A stretch of 9,876 nt of DNA from Campylobacterota bacterium. GTDB lineage: Bacteria > Campylobacterota > Campylobacteria > Campylobacterales > SZUA-545. The translations under genes and the position numbers were made by a program. A model generated the notes under the pieces. The model did no database searches, had not been told where the DNA came from, and worked only from the letters and a program-made list of their open reading frames with translations. Positions 1 to 6,405 of this stretch are shown piece after piece (positions within the stretch are counted from its first letter, which is position 1; each line of letters starts with the position of its first letter). Location: positions 1 through 9,876 of the forward strand of contig PWVP01000084.1 in the NCBI GenBank assembly GCA_003561815.1, read 5' to 3'.

Positions 1-969
1 ATTGAGCAGCTCTGCGATCGCGCCCAGGGTCTCTTCGCCCAGCGTCCCCGCAACTGGATGGTGATGGGCCATATCGCCTTTGGGGCGGGGCTGCTCTTTT
101 TTGTCGCTTTTCTGGCCGCCTTTATCCAGGAGGAGCGGCTTAAAAAGCGCCTGGTAGCCCTCAATGCCGATTTGCAGCGGCGAGTCGAGGCGGCGGTGGC
201 CAGCCAGCGCCAGCAGGAGCAGATTCTGATCCAGCAGTCCAAGCTGGCGGCGATGGGGGAGATGATCGGCGCGATTGCGCACCAGTGGCGCCAGCCGCTC
301 AACGCCCTCTCGATCACGATTCAGGATCTGGAGGATGCCTGGGCGCACGGGGAGGTGGATGAGCCCTATATCCGGGATCTGGTGCGCCGATCGGTGGGGC
401 AGATTAACCACATGTCCGAAACCATCAACGACTTTCGCAACTTCTTTAAAGAGAGCAAAGAGCAGACCCGTTTTAACCTCACAACGGCCATTTTGGAGAC
501 AACCGCGCTGGTTGAGAAGCAGTATAATAGCCACAACATCGCCATCTCGCTAGCGGGCTCCACCCAGAGCACGCCTGCGCCAGAGACGCTCTTTATCCGG
601 GGCTATCTCAACGAGTTTAAGCAGGCGGTGCTTAATATCCTGGGTAACGCCAAGGATGCCATCACAGCGCGCCGCTTAAGAGAGAAGGCGCCGCAGCTGG
701 CCGGAGAGGTGGTGATGACCCTGGAGCTCACCCCCACTGAGGTGGTGCTGGGCATTGAGGATAACGGCGGCGGGATTGAGATCGAGCCGATTGAGCGGGT
801 GTTTGAGCCCTACTTCTCCACCAAAGAGGAGGGCCAGGGGAGTGGAATCGGCCTCTATATGGCCAAGGTGATTATCGAAACCAATATGCACGGTCGTCTG
901 CGTGTGGAGAACAGGGCAGACGGCGCGCGCTTTGAGGTGCGGCTAAAAAGGAGTGAGGATGAAGGTTGA
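1..969 (+). CDS. Membrane sensor histidine kinase, 5' end cut by window
   Basis: This reads open from base 1, so the window holds the last 322 codons and the start lies upstream. A hydrophobic segment at about residues 20-42 of the visible part is the last membrane helix. A charged coiled-coil linker follows (about 43-75). The DHp helix has the H-box AHQWRQPLN, and its phosphoacceptor His is encoded at 280-282. The HATPase_c domain shows the N-box (LNILGNAKDAI), G1 (IEDNGGGI) and F/G2 boxes (FEPYFSTK, GSGIGLYMAK). All kinase motifs are intact, so it should be an active autokinase at the inner membrane. The input domain is outside the window and no receiver domain is attached, so signal and partner regulator are unknown. 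Its last 11 bases overlap the fumarate reductase flavoprotein gene, which suggests co-transcription. The H-box type is common in Campylobacterota and in some sulfur-oxidising Gammaproteobacteria. Confidence 0.93.
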   Translation: MEQLCDRAQGLFAQRPRNWMVMGHIAFGAGLLFFVAFLAAFIQEERLKKRLVALNADLQRRVEAAVASQRQQEQILIQQSKLAAMGEMIGAIAHQWRQPLNALSITIQDLEDAWAHGEVDEPYIRDLVRRSVGQINHMSETINDFRNFFKESKEQTRFNLTTAILETTALVEKQYNSHNIAISLAGSTQSTPAPETLFIRGYLNEFKQAVLNILGNAKDAITARRLREKAPQLAGEVVMTLELTPTEVVLGIEDNGGGIEIEPIERVFEPYFSTKEEGQGSGIGLYMAKVIIETNMHGRLRVENRADGARFEVRLKRSEDEG

Positions 970-2434
970 TGCGCTGATTATCGGTTCGGGGGTGGCGGGA
1001 CTCTGTGCCGCGCTGAGCGCTCAAGGGGAGGTTCTTGTCGTCTCGGAGATGGGCCCTACCGAGGTGCTTAGCAGCATGGCCCAGGGGGGGATTAGCGCGG
1101 CCATTTCGCCAGAGGATAGCGCACAGCAGCATGCGATAGACACCTTTAAAGCCGGGGGGGAGATAGCGAGTTACGATCGCATCGAGCGGTTTTGTCAGGA
1201 GGCGCCCGAGGCGATCGCGTGGTTAGAGCAGCTGGGGGCTCCCTTTGTGCGCCGCGCTGAGGGCGCGCTGGCGGTGCGGCAGATGGCGGGCCACACCCAT
1301 CCGCGCACCCTCTATGCAGCCGACTACACCGGGTTGAGGCTGGTGCAGACCCTCTACGATCAGGCCCTAAAAGCCGGGGTGCGGTTTTTAAGCCACCACA
1401 CCCTCTACAGCCTGAGCCACCATCAAGGCGCCATCGGCGGTGCGGTGCTGCTCGATCGCTTCGCTCAGCGCCCTGTGAGCATCGCGGCTGATCGGGTGAT
1501 TCTGGCCACCGGTGGCTACGGGGGGATCTTTACGCCCCACGCCACCACCGGCGCCTTTGGTTCCGGGCGGGCGATCGCACTGGCCGCTGAGGCGGGGGCC
1601 GTGCTCGATGGGCTCCATCTGATGCAGTTTCACCCCACGGCGCTACTAAGCGGGCAGCTGCTTAGCGAAGCGCTTCGCGGCTATGGGGCACAGCTGATCG
1701 ATGAGCAGGGCGAGCGCTTTAGCGACGAGCAGCTTCCCCGCGATCAGCTCAGCCGTGCGATTGTGCGCCACCGCGAGGCGGGGCACCACACCTTTCTCGA
1801 TCTGCGCACCATCGATGCGGCCATTTTGGAGGAGCACCTGGCTCAAGAGCTCTTGCTCGCACGCTGCTACGCAGGGGTCGATCCGCGCACCGAGCCGGTG
1901 GCGATCGCGCCAGCAGCGCACTACAGTATGGGGGGTATTCAGACCGATGAGAGGGGTCGCACCGCCGTGGAGGGTCTGCTAGCGTGTGGCGAGTGTGTCC
2001 AGTCGGGCATCCACGGCGCCAACCGTCTAGGGGGCAACAGCCTTTTAGAGGCGGTGATTGCCGGGCGCCGTGCCGGGGCGGAGAGTGGCTACTGCGGCGT
2101 GGCGCACGATGCATCGCTTGAGCCGGCTCAGATTGCGCTATCGCGTTGGGCGCAGGGAGAGCCGATCGCGCTAGGGCAGTGGCGCCGGAGCCTTGGCAGC
2201 GTACTGTTTCATCAGGCGGGCGTGATTGGCAGTCAGGCGCGCTTACAGAGCGCTCAGGCGGCGCTTGGGCCGCTAAAGGCGGCGCTGAAGGCGGCCGCCC
2301 CGTCGGTGGGGCCCTACCTGCGGAGTGTCAGCGCCTATCTGGATGCCCAGGCGGCCCTTGTGCTGGCCGAAGGGGTGATTGAGGCGGCGATTAAGGCGCC
2401 ACCGGTGGGTGCGCACTACAAGGAGGAGTCATGA
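959..2434 (+). CDS. frdA: Fumarate reductase/succinate dehydrogenase-type flavoprotein subunit
   Basis: This 491-residue FAD protein interconverts fumarate and succinate and passes electrons to or from an iron-sulfur subunit. A Rossmann FAD motif lies at residues 9-14 (GSGVAG), and AQGGIS is at 41-46. The Frd/Sdh signature RTLYAADYTG and a QFHPT motif (His225) follow. Expected catalytic residues are present: Arg261 in LPRD, His321 in AAHYSMGG and Arg356 in HGANRLGG. Leu37 stands where E. coli FrdA has His44, which carries covalent FAD, so FAD is probably bound non-covalently. There is no Tat or Sec signal, unlike the longer periplasmic MfrA, so it should be cytoplasmic. I chose ATG 959 because AAGGAG at 948-953 sits 5 bases upstream; the GTG at 953 overlaps that site. 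It overlaps the kinase by 11 bases and the next gene by ATGA. L-aspartate oxidase (NadB) is a relative, but the adjoining iron-sulfur gene and the Frd-type motifs argue against it. Confidence 0.9.
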   Translation: MKVDALIIGSGVAGLCAALSAQGEVLVVSEMGPTEVLSSMAQGGISAAISPEDSAQQHAIDTFKAGGEIASYDRIERFCQEAPEAIAWLEQLGAPFVRRAEGALAVRQMAGHTHPRTLYAADYTGLRLVQTLYDQALKAGVRFLSHHTLYSLSHHQGAIGGAVLLDRFAQRPVSIAADRVILATGGYGGIFTPHATTGAFGSGRAIALAAEAGAVLDGLHLMQFHPTALLSGQLLSEALRGYGAQLIDEQGERFSDEQLPRDQLSRAIVRHREAGHHTFLDLRTIDAAILEEHLAQELLLARCYAGVDPRTEPVAIAPAAHYSMGGIQTDERGRTAVEGLLACGECVQSGIHGANRLGGNSLLEAVIAGRRAGAESGYCGVAHDASLEPAQIALSRWAQGEPIALGQWRRSLGSVLFHQAGVIGSQARLQSAQAALGPLKAALKAAAPSVGPYLRSVSAYLDAQAALVLAEGVIEAAIKAPPVGAHYKEES

Positions 2435-3108
2435 GGGTGGTTTTAGGTTCAGGTCAAGAGTTCTCACTCGGAGCGAAGCCGGGCACACTACTGAGTACCG
2501 CCCTAAAGGCGTTGGCTGATAGCGGTGTGGATCTGGGCTTTAAGATCGGCTGCGAAGGGGGGGTGTGTGGCGCCTGTGCGGTGCGGGTCAACGATCGCGA
2601 GGTGCTCGCCTGCAGCTACGCACTCCAAGAGAGCGATCGCATCACGCCGCTGCGCTTTAGCGAAAAGAGCGCCGATCTGGCCACCGAGAGCGGAGCGGGC
2701 GCGCGTCTGATGCGGGCAAACGCCTGGCTGATCGCACACGCCCAGGCGGGCAAGCCCTTTGAGGGTAAAGCGGGCAGCTGTATTCTCTGCGGCAGCTGCC
2801 AGAGCGCCTGTCCGGTCTATGAGACGAGCAGCGACTTTTTAGGCCCCTATGCGCTTAGCCGGGTGTGGCGCTATGTGGCCGATGAGCGCGAAGCGCAGAA
2901 GCAGCCGCACCTGGAGGCGGTACAGCAAAACGGGATCTACGACTGCACGCTGTGCGGCTACTGCGGGCCGGTCTGTCCACAGGGGATCGATCCGAAGATG
3001 GATATTTTAAACCTACGATCCAGAAGCGCCGTGGTAGGATTGCAGGATCCAAACGCCGCCGCTATGGGTGGCATCGATTTCGGATTTAACCCCAACCAAG
3101 GATTTTGA
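2431..3108 (+). CDS. frdB: Fumarate reductase/succinate dehydrogenase iron-sulfur subunit, extra-cysteine type
   Basis: This 225-residue electron-transfer subunit should wire the flavoprotein to its partner. The N-terminal plant-type ferredoxin domain has Cys41, 46, 49 and 61 (spacing C-x4-C-x2-C-x11-C) for a [2Fe-2S] cluster. The C-terminal dicluster domain has Cys117, 120, 123 and 127, then Cys172, 175, 178 and 182. Cys175 is notable. At this place E. coli FrdB has Val207, and the third cluster there is [3Fe-4S]. A cysteine here is the hallmark of type E (SdhABE-like) enzymes, TfrB and MfrB, which are expected to hold a second [4Fe-4S] cluster. The protein has no CCG domain and ends in a short Gly/Asn-rich tail. 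The start is firm: AAGGAGG at 2420-2426, and ATG overlaps the upstream stop as ATGA, so translation is probably coupled. The missing CCG subunit means its physiological partner is uncertain. Confidence 0.9.
   Translation: MRVVLGSGQEFSLGAKPGTLLSTALKALADSGVDLGFKIGCEGGVCGACAVRVNDREVLACSYALQESDRITPLRFSEKSADLATESGAGARLMRANAWLIAHAQAGKPFEGKAGSCILCGSCQSACPVYETSSDFLGPYALSRVWRYVADEREAQKQPHLEAVQQNGIYDCTLCGYCGPVCPQGIDPKMDILNLRSRSAVVGLQDPNAAAMGGIDFGFNPNQGF
3098..3102 (+). promoter_or_regulatory. Ribosome binding site that fixes the ferredoxin start
   Basis: AAGGA lies 7 bases before ATG 3110 and still inside the end of the iron-sulfur subunit gene. It favours ATG 3110 over an in-frame GTG at 3068. The GTG would add 14 residues that merely read the preceding gene in another frame. 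Confidence 0.6.
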
Positions 3109-3109
3109 A

Positions 3110-3490
3110 ATGGGCTTTCCACAACCCGCTTTCTATCTCTTTAAGTGCCAGTTTCAGGCGCCTGCAGGCCACCCTAAACCCTCCTGTGTCAACGCCTCCA
3201 ATGCGGATCTTTTCGGCTACCTGAGCCAGAAGGTGATGCAAAAGGGGTTGATGGCCACCGTGATGCCGGTGCAGACCGCGTGTCTGAACCGTTGCCAGAT
3301 GGGGCCGGTGATGCTGGTTGAGCCGGGTCACCACCTCTATGTGGGCCTCACCCGCGAGAAGATCGATCGCATTATTGATGAGCACATCATCGAGGGAAAC
3401 CCCATCGAGGAGTTTTTGATCCCCGAGGAGTTCTGGGATAAGGCGATCACCCCTAAAGAGGCGATGAAGATGGCCGGTATCGGCGCTTAA
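3110..3490 (+). CDS. Thioredoxin-like [2Fe-2S] ferredoxin (COG3411 type)
   Basis: This 126-residue soluble protein resembles the thioredoxin-fold [2Fe-2S] ferredoxins related to NuoE and Aquifex Fd. The four cluster ligands are Cys13, Cys26, Cys58 and Cys62, spaced C-x12-C-x31-C-x3-C, close to the C-x12-C-x32-C-x3-C I recall for the Aquifex protein. The phrase ACLNRCQMGP and a later YVGLTREKIDRIIDEHI segment are typical of the family. A tail of about 20 residues after residue 105 extends beyond the core domain. The gene starts two bases after the iron-sulfur subunit stop and is followed by a terminator, so it is the last gene of the unit. Its position suggests it carries electrons to or from the fumarate reductase pair in place of a membrane anchor or CCG subunit. 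That role is inference from gene order; the ferredoxin assignment itself is strong. Confidence 0.85.
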   Translation: MGFPQPAFYLFKCQFQAPAGHPKPSCVNASNADLFGYLSQKVMQKGLMATVMPVQTACLNRCQMGPVMLVEPGHHLYVGLTREKIDRIIDEHIIEGNPIEEFLIPEEFWDKAITPKEAMKMAGIGA

Positions 3491-3499
3491 ACCCCTGAT

Positions 3500-3525
3500 G
3501 CGGATCCCCCAGGATCCGCTTTTTT
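3500..3525 (+). terminator. Intrinsic terminator of the redox operon
   Basis: A perfect 8-bp stem (GCGGATCC with GGATCCGC) closes a 4-base loop (CCCA) and is followed at once by six T residues. It begins 10 bases after the ferredoxin stop codon and should end the kinase-to-ferredoxin transcript. Confidence 0.93.
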
Positions 3526-3562
3526 CTAATTCCGTCTGCACTATCTACTCATTTATCTTAAG

Positions 3563-3587
3563 TTTACAAGCTTTCCTGCGATACAAT
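3563..3587 (+). promoter_or_regulatory. Candidate promoter for the diguanylate cyclase
   Basis: This AT-rich stretch lies between the terminator and the cyclase gene. TACAAT at 3582-3587 is a good -10 match, about 60 bases before the start codon. TTTACA at 3563-3568 resembles a -35 but sits only 13 bases away, which is too close for normal sigma-70 spacing, so the -35 may be weak or absent. I see no operator repeat here. Confidence 0.35.
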
Positions 3588-3646
3588 CTTATCCATACGG
3601 TACGGGCAGGGGTCAGGCTCGCGATTTTGATATGAGAGGTTGAGCG

Positions 3647-5491
3647 ATGAGTATGAAGCGCAGAATTACGCTATCTCTGGCGATGACGCTGGTGGGGCTG
3701 ACGGCGATCGTGATCGTGATTGTCGCACTGCAGTTTCGCGACTACGGGATCGAGAGTGCGAAGGATAAGTCCAAAATCGTGTCAGAGCTGGTGCGCGATG
3801 GCTTGACGGTGCACATGATCAACGGCATCATGGATGAGCGGGATTTCTTCATGCGCAAAATCTCCAGCTCCCGCAATATCGACGAGCTCTGGGTTTCGCG
3901 GGCTGATAGTGTGATTGAGCAGTTTGGCGAAGGGCGTAAAGGCGAAGGGCCCCGCGATGCGATCGATCATAAGGTGATGAGAAGCGGCGAGGCGATCGAG
4001 CGGGTGATTGAGATGCCCGATAAGGTCTATCTGCGGGTGACCATCCCCTACACCGCCCACTATATGGATAGCCCCAACTGTCTGGATTGTCACATTGCCC
4101 AGGAGGGGGATGTGCTCGGTTCGGTCAGTATGGTGTTTGATATCAGCGAAGTGCGCCAGAGCGGTATGCTGACGATTTTAAAGATCGTGCTGGCCGCAGT
4201 GGGTATTCTGGCGCTGGTGGTGCTGGTGGCCAACTTCTTTATCAACCGCTATCTGGCCCTCTTTGAGTCCCTGACCGATGCGATCAAAAAGGGTCAGGAG
4301 GGGAACTTCAAGGTGCGGGTGGAGACCAGTCTGAAAGATGAGGGGGGCGATGTCGCCCACTGGCTCAATAACCTCTACGATAAGCTCAACGACACCATCT
4401 ACCATGTCGATCGCCGCATCACGATCCTTATCGGCGGCATTCGCGTTAAGAGCGAAAACCCGCTGGTGCGCACCCGTCAGGTGGTCGATGAGCTGGTGGC
4501 GATCTATAAGTTCAAAAAGACCATCGAGCTCGATCGCAACAAAGAGGAGATCTACGATCGGCTTGTGGCGGTGATTCGTGAGCGGCTGGAGGGGAGCGAT
4601 TTTGCCCTCTTTGAGATCGATCACCAGATTGGCAACCGGTCGGTGGTCTACTCCACCCAGGAGCAGTGGCCCTGCAATCTCGGTAGCGAGGAGAGCAGCG
4701 ATCACTGCCGTGCTCTAAGGACCGGGGTCAATGTGCTCAGTGATGACTTCGATCGCCTCTGTAGCCACTTCGAGGGGCACGGCAGCCTGGAGCATGTCTG
4801 CATCCCCTTTAGGGTCACTGAGCGCATCAGCCTTCTGGTGGCGGTCTCGGCCGCCTCTGCCCAGGAGCTTGAGGCGATCAAGGATCGAATCGGTATCTTC
4901 CGCGACTATCTGGAGGCGGCGCGGCCGGTGCTGGAGAGCCGCTATCTGATGGCGATTTTGCGCGAGTCGAGTCTGCGCGATGGCCTGACGGCACTCTATA
5001 ACCGTAAGTTTCTCGATGAGTTTGCCGATCAGGTGGCCCATCAGGCAGCCAGAAGCAAAGTCCACTACGCACTGCTGATGCTCGATATCGACTACTTTAA
5101 GATGGTCAACGACACCTACGGCCACGATGTGGGGGATGTGATCATTAAAGGGCTGGCCGATGTGCTGCGCGAGTCGATCCGTGAGTCGGATCTGGCGGTG
5201 CGATTCGGGGGCGAGGAGTTTTTGGTGATGCTCTATAGCCCCACCGAGGCGGGCGCGCTGGAGGTGGCTGAGAAGATCCGCACCACCTTTGCCAACCGCA
5301 CCTTCAATGCTGGCGGGGAGTCACTGAAGAAGACCATCAGTATCGGGGTATCGATGTTCCCCGATGATGCCGAGGGGATCTGGAAGGTGATCAAGTTTGC
5401 CGATATCGCCCTCTATCGCGCCAAAAACGCCGGGCGAAACCGGGTGATGCGCTTTAGTCACGATATGGGCCCCACCTCCGAAGCCTACTAG
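3647..5491 (+). CDS. Heme-c sensor diguanylate cyclase (TM, periplasmic CxxCH domain, HAMP, GAF-like, GGDEF)
   Basis: This 614-residue membrane protein should make cyclic di-GMP from two GTP. TM1 is at about residues 7-28. A periplasmic domain (about 30-172) ends with a c-type heme motif, CLDCH, at Cys145, Cys148 and His149, resembling the DUF3365/Tll0287-like sensor fold. TM2 is at about 176-199, followed by a HAMP-like linker (about 200-255). A GAF-like region (about 295-430) is rich in cysteine: Cys343, 354, 372 and 385. The GGDEF domain runs from about 440 to 605 and keeps the active site GGEEF (521-525) and the inhibitory I-site R512-x-x-D515, nine residues before it as in PleD. Heme attachment would need a cytochrome c maturation system. 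The likely signal is redox state, oxygen or nitric oxide, which is inference. The start is ATG 3647, with AGAGG at 3635-3639; ATG 3653 is further from that site. It stands alone between a terminator and a convergent gene. Confidence 0.93.
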   Translation: MSMKRRITLSLAMTLVGLTAIVIVIVALQFRDYGIESAKDKSKIVSELVRDGLTVHMINGIMDERDFFMRKISSSRNIDELWVSRADSVIEQFGEGRKGEGPRDAIDHKVMRSGEAIERVIEMPDKVYLRVTIPYTAHYMDSPNCLDCHIAQEGDVLGSVSMVFDISEVRQSGMLTILKIVLAAVGILALVVLVANFFINRYLALFESLTDAIKKGQEGNFKVRVETSLKDEGGDVAHWLNNLYDKLNDTIYHVDRRITILIGGIRVKSENPLVRTRQVVDELVAIYKFKKTIELDRNKEEIYDRLVAVIRERLEGSDFALFEIDHQIGNRSVVYSTQEQWPCNLGSEESSDHCRALRTGVNVLSDDFDRLCSHFEGHGSLEHVCIPFRVTERISLLVAVSAASAQELEAIKDRIGIFRDYLEAARPVLESRYLMAILRESSLRDGLTALYNRKFLDEFADQVAHQAARSKVHYALLMLDIDYFKMVNDTYGHDVGDVIIKGLADVLRESIRESDLAVRFGGEEFLVMLYSPTEAGALEVAEKIRTTFANRTFNAGGESLKKTISIGVSMFPDDAEGIWKVIKFADIALYRAKNAGRNRVMRFSHDMGPTSEAY

Positions 5492-6405
5492 TAGAACTTC
5501 GCGGCCCCTTTGGGGCGGCGCTTAAACCGCTTGTAGCTCCAGTTGTACTGTTCGGGCGCCAGGGCGATGCACCGCTCCAGGGTGCGATTAAGCGCAGCGG
5601 TGGCCGTCTCGGTATCGGCGCTATAGATCGCCTCCTCAACAGGCAAAAAGTGGAGCACAAACCCCTTGGGGCTGCGCACAACCGCTCCGGCCACGGCCAC
5701 AGAGCCGGTCTTTTGTAGGATCCTCGCTGGCAGGGTAGGGGTGTGGGCCGCGTGGCCAAAAAAGGGCACAAATATCCCCCCGCTTCGACTTTTAGGCTGC
5801 TGATCGGGCAGGATACCGGTCAGTGCCCCCTTTTGCAGCCGCCTAAAGAGCGCCACCATCCCCCGCTGCGTTGCGGCGACGGTGTGCATCCCCATCCGCT
5901 CTCTAGCCGCCTTGATCATCGGCTCAAGCCCCTTCTCTTTAGGGGGGCGGTAGAGCGCCATCAGCTCCCATCTTTGGGCCAGATAGCCACCCATCAGCTC
6001 CCAGTTGCCCATATGGGGCACAAATATGACGACGCCACGATCCTGGGCGATGGCCCCCTCTAAGAGCGCCAGATTCTCTACCCGCTCGATGGTTTCAAGC
6101 ACCCTCTCAGGCGGCCAGAGAAACATCGCCCCCATCTCCGCACCGCTTTGGCCTGCGTGGATCATCGCCCGCCGGGTTGCCGCCTGAAGCTCCTTAGCAT
6201 CGTCGATATGAAGGCAACGCGAGAGGTTGATGGCGCTGATGCGGGCGGCTCTGCTCTGAAATCGCCAGCTTAGCCAGCCAGCAGCTGCGCCGATGCGCCG
6301 GGCATTAGTAAGCGAGAGTCTGGCTAGCAGCCGCACCAGTAGGGTCGCAGCCACGGTGCGCACCGGGCTGTTTCGGCCAAGCAGGGTTTTACGCCTGGGT
6401 TTCAC
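5488..6405 (-). CDS. lpxL: Lipid A biosynthesis acyltransferase (LpxL/HtrB family)
   Basis: This 305-residue inner-membrane-associated enzyme should transfer a secondary acyl chain from acyl-ACP onto a lipid A precursor. The catalytic H-x4-E dyad is His131/Glu136 in VPHMGNWE, nearly the same position as His132/Glu137 of E. coli LpxL. Further family marks are YRPPKEKGLEPMI, a LPDQQPK motif, VPFFGHAAHTPTLPARI and a C-terminal YNWSYKRFKRRPKG. The N-terminal hydrophobic stretch (about 14-48) fits a membrane anchor. Length is normal. The start appears to be GTG at 6405, 17 bases inside the upstream cotransporter gene and without a strong ribosome binding site, so translation is probably coupled; an internal GTG about 15-18 codons in cannot be excluded. 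Its stop shares CTAG with the convergent cyclase. Acyl donor length and acylation position cannot be read from sequence, so LpxL versus LpxM is open. Confidence 0.9.
   Translation of the reverse strand: MKPRRKTLLGRNSPVRTVAATLLVRLLARLSLTNARRIGAAAGWLSWRFQSRAARISAINLSRCLHIDDAKELQAATRRAMIHAGQSGAEMGAMFLWPPERVLETIERVENLALLEGAIAQDRGVVIFVPHMGNWELMGGYLAQRWELMALYRPPKEKGLEPMIKAARERMGMHTVAATQRGMVALFRRLQKGALTGILPDQQPKSRSGGIFVPFFGHAAHTPTLPARILQKTGSVAVAGAVVRSPKGFVLHFLPVEEAIYSADTETATAALNRTLERCIALAPEQYNWSYKRFKRRPKGAAKFY

Noticed and set aside
959..2434. L-aspartate oxidase (NadB) as identity of the flavoprotein
   Set aside because: NadB shares AQGGI and HGANRL motifs and also lacks the FAD histidine. The RTLYAADYTG and QFHPT wording and the overlapping FrdB-type iron-sulfur gene fit Frd/Sdh better.
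3068..3109. Longer ferredoxin start at GTG 3068
   Set aside because: The added residues read the end of the iron-sulfur gene out of frame, and AAGGA at 3098-3102 points to ATG 3110.
3086..3541. Minus-strand frame of 151 codons opposite the ferredoxin
   Set aside because: It runs through the terminator and opposite a well-supported conserved gene, and shows no family motif.
4178..4705. Minus-strand frame of 175 codons opposite the cyclase
   Set aside because: It is a shadow of the cyclase HAMP and GAF coding region, with no ribosome site and low-complexity Ile/Asp/His-rich translation.
5501..5516. GC-rich hairpin near the convergent junction as a terminator
   Set aside because: Only about five pairs form (GCCCC with GGGGC), there is no T run on either strand, and the bases code for the acyltransferase C-terminus.
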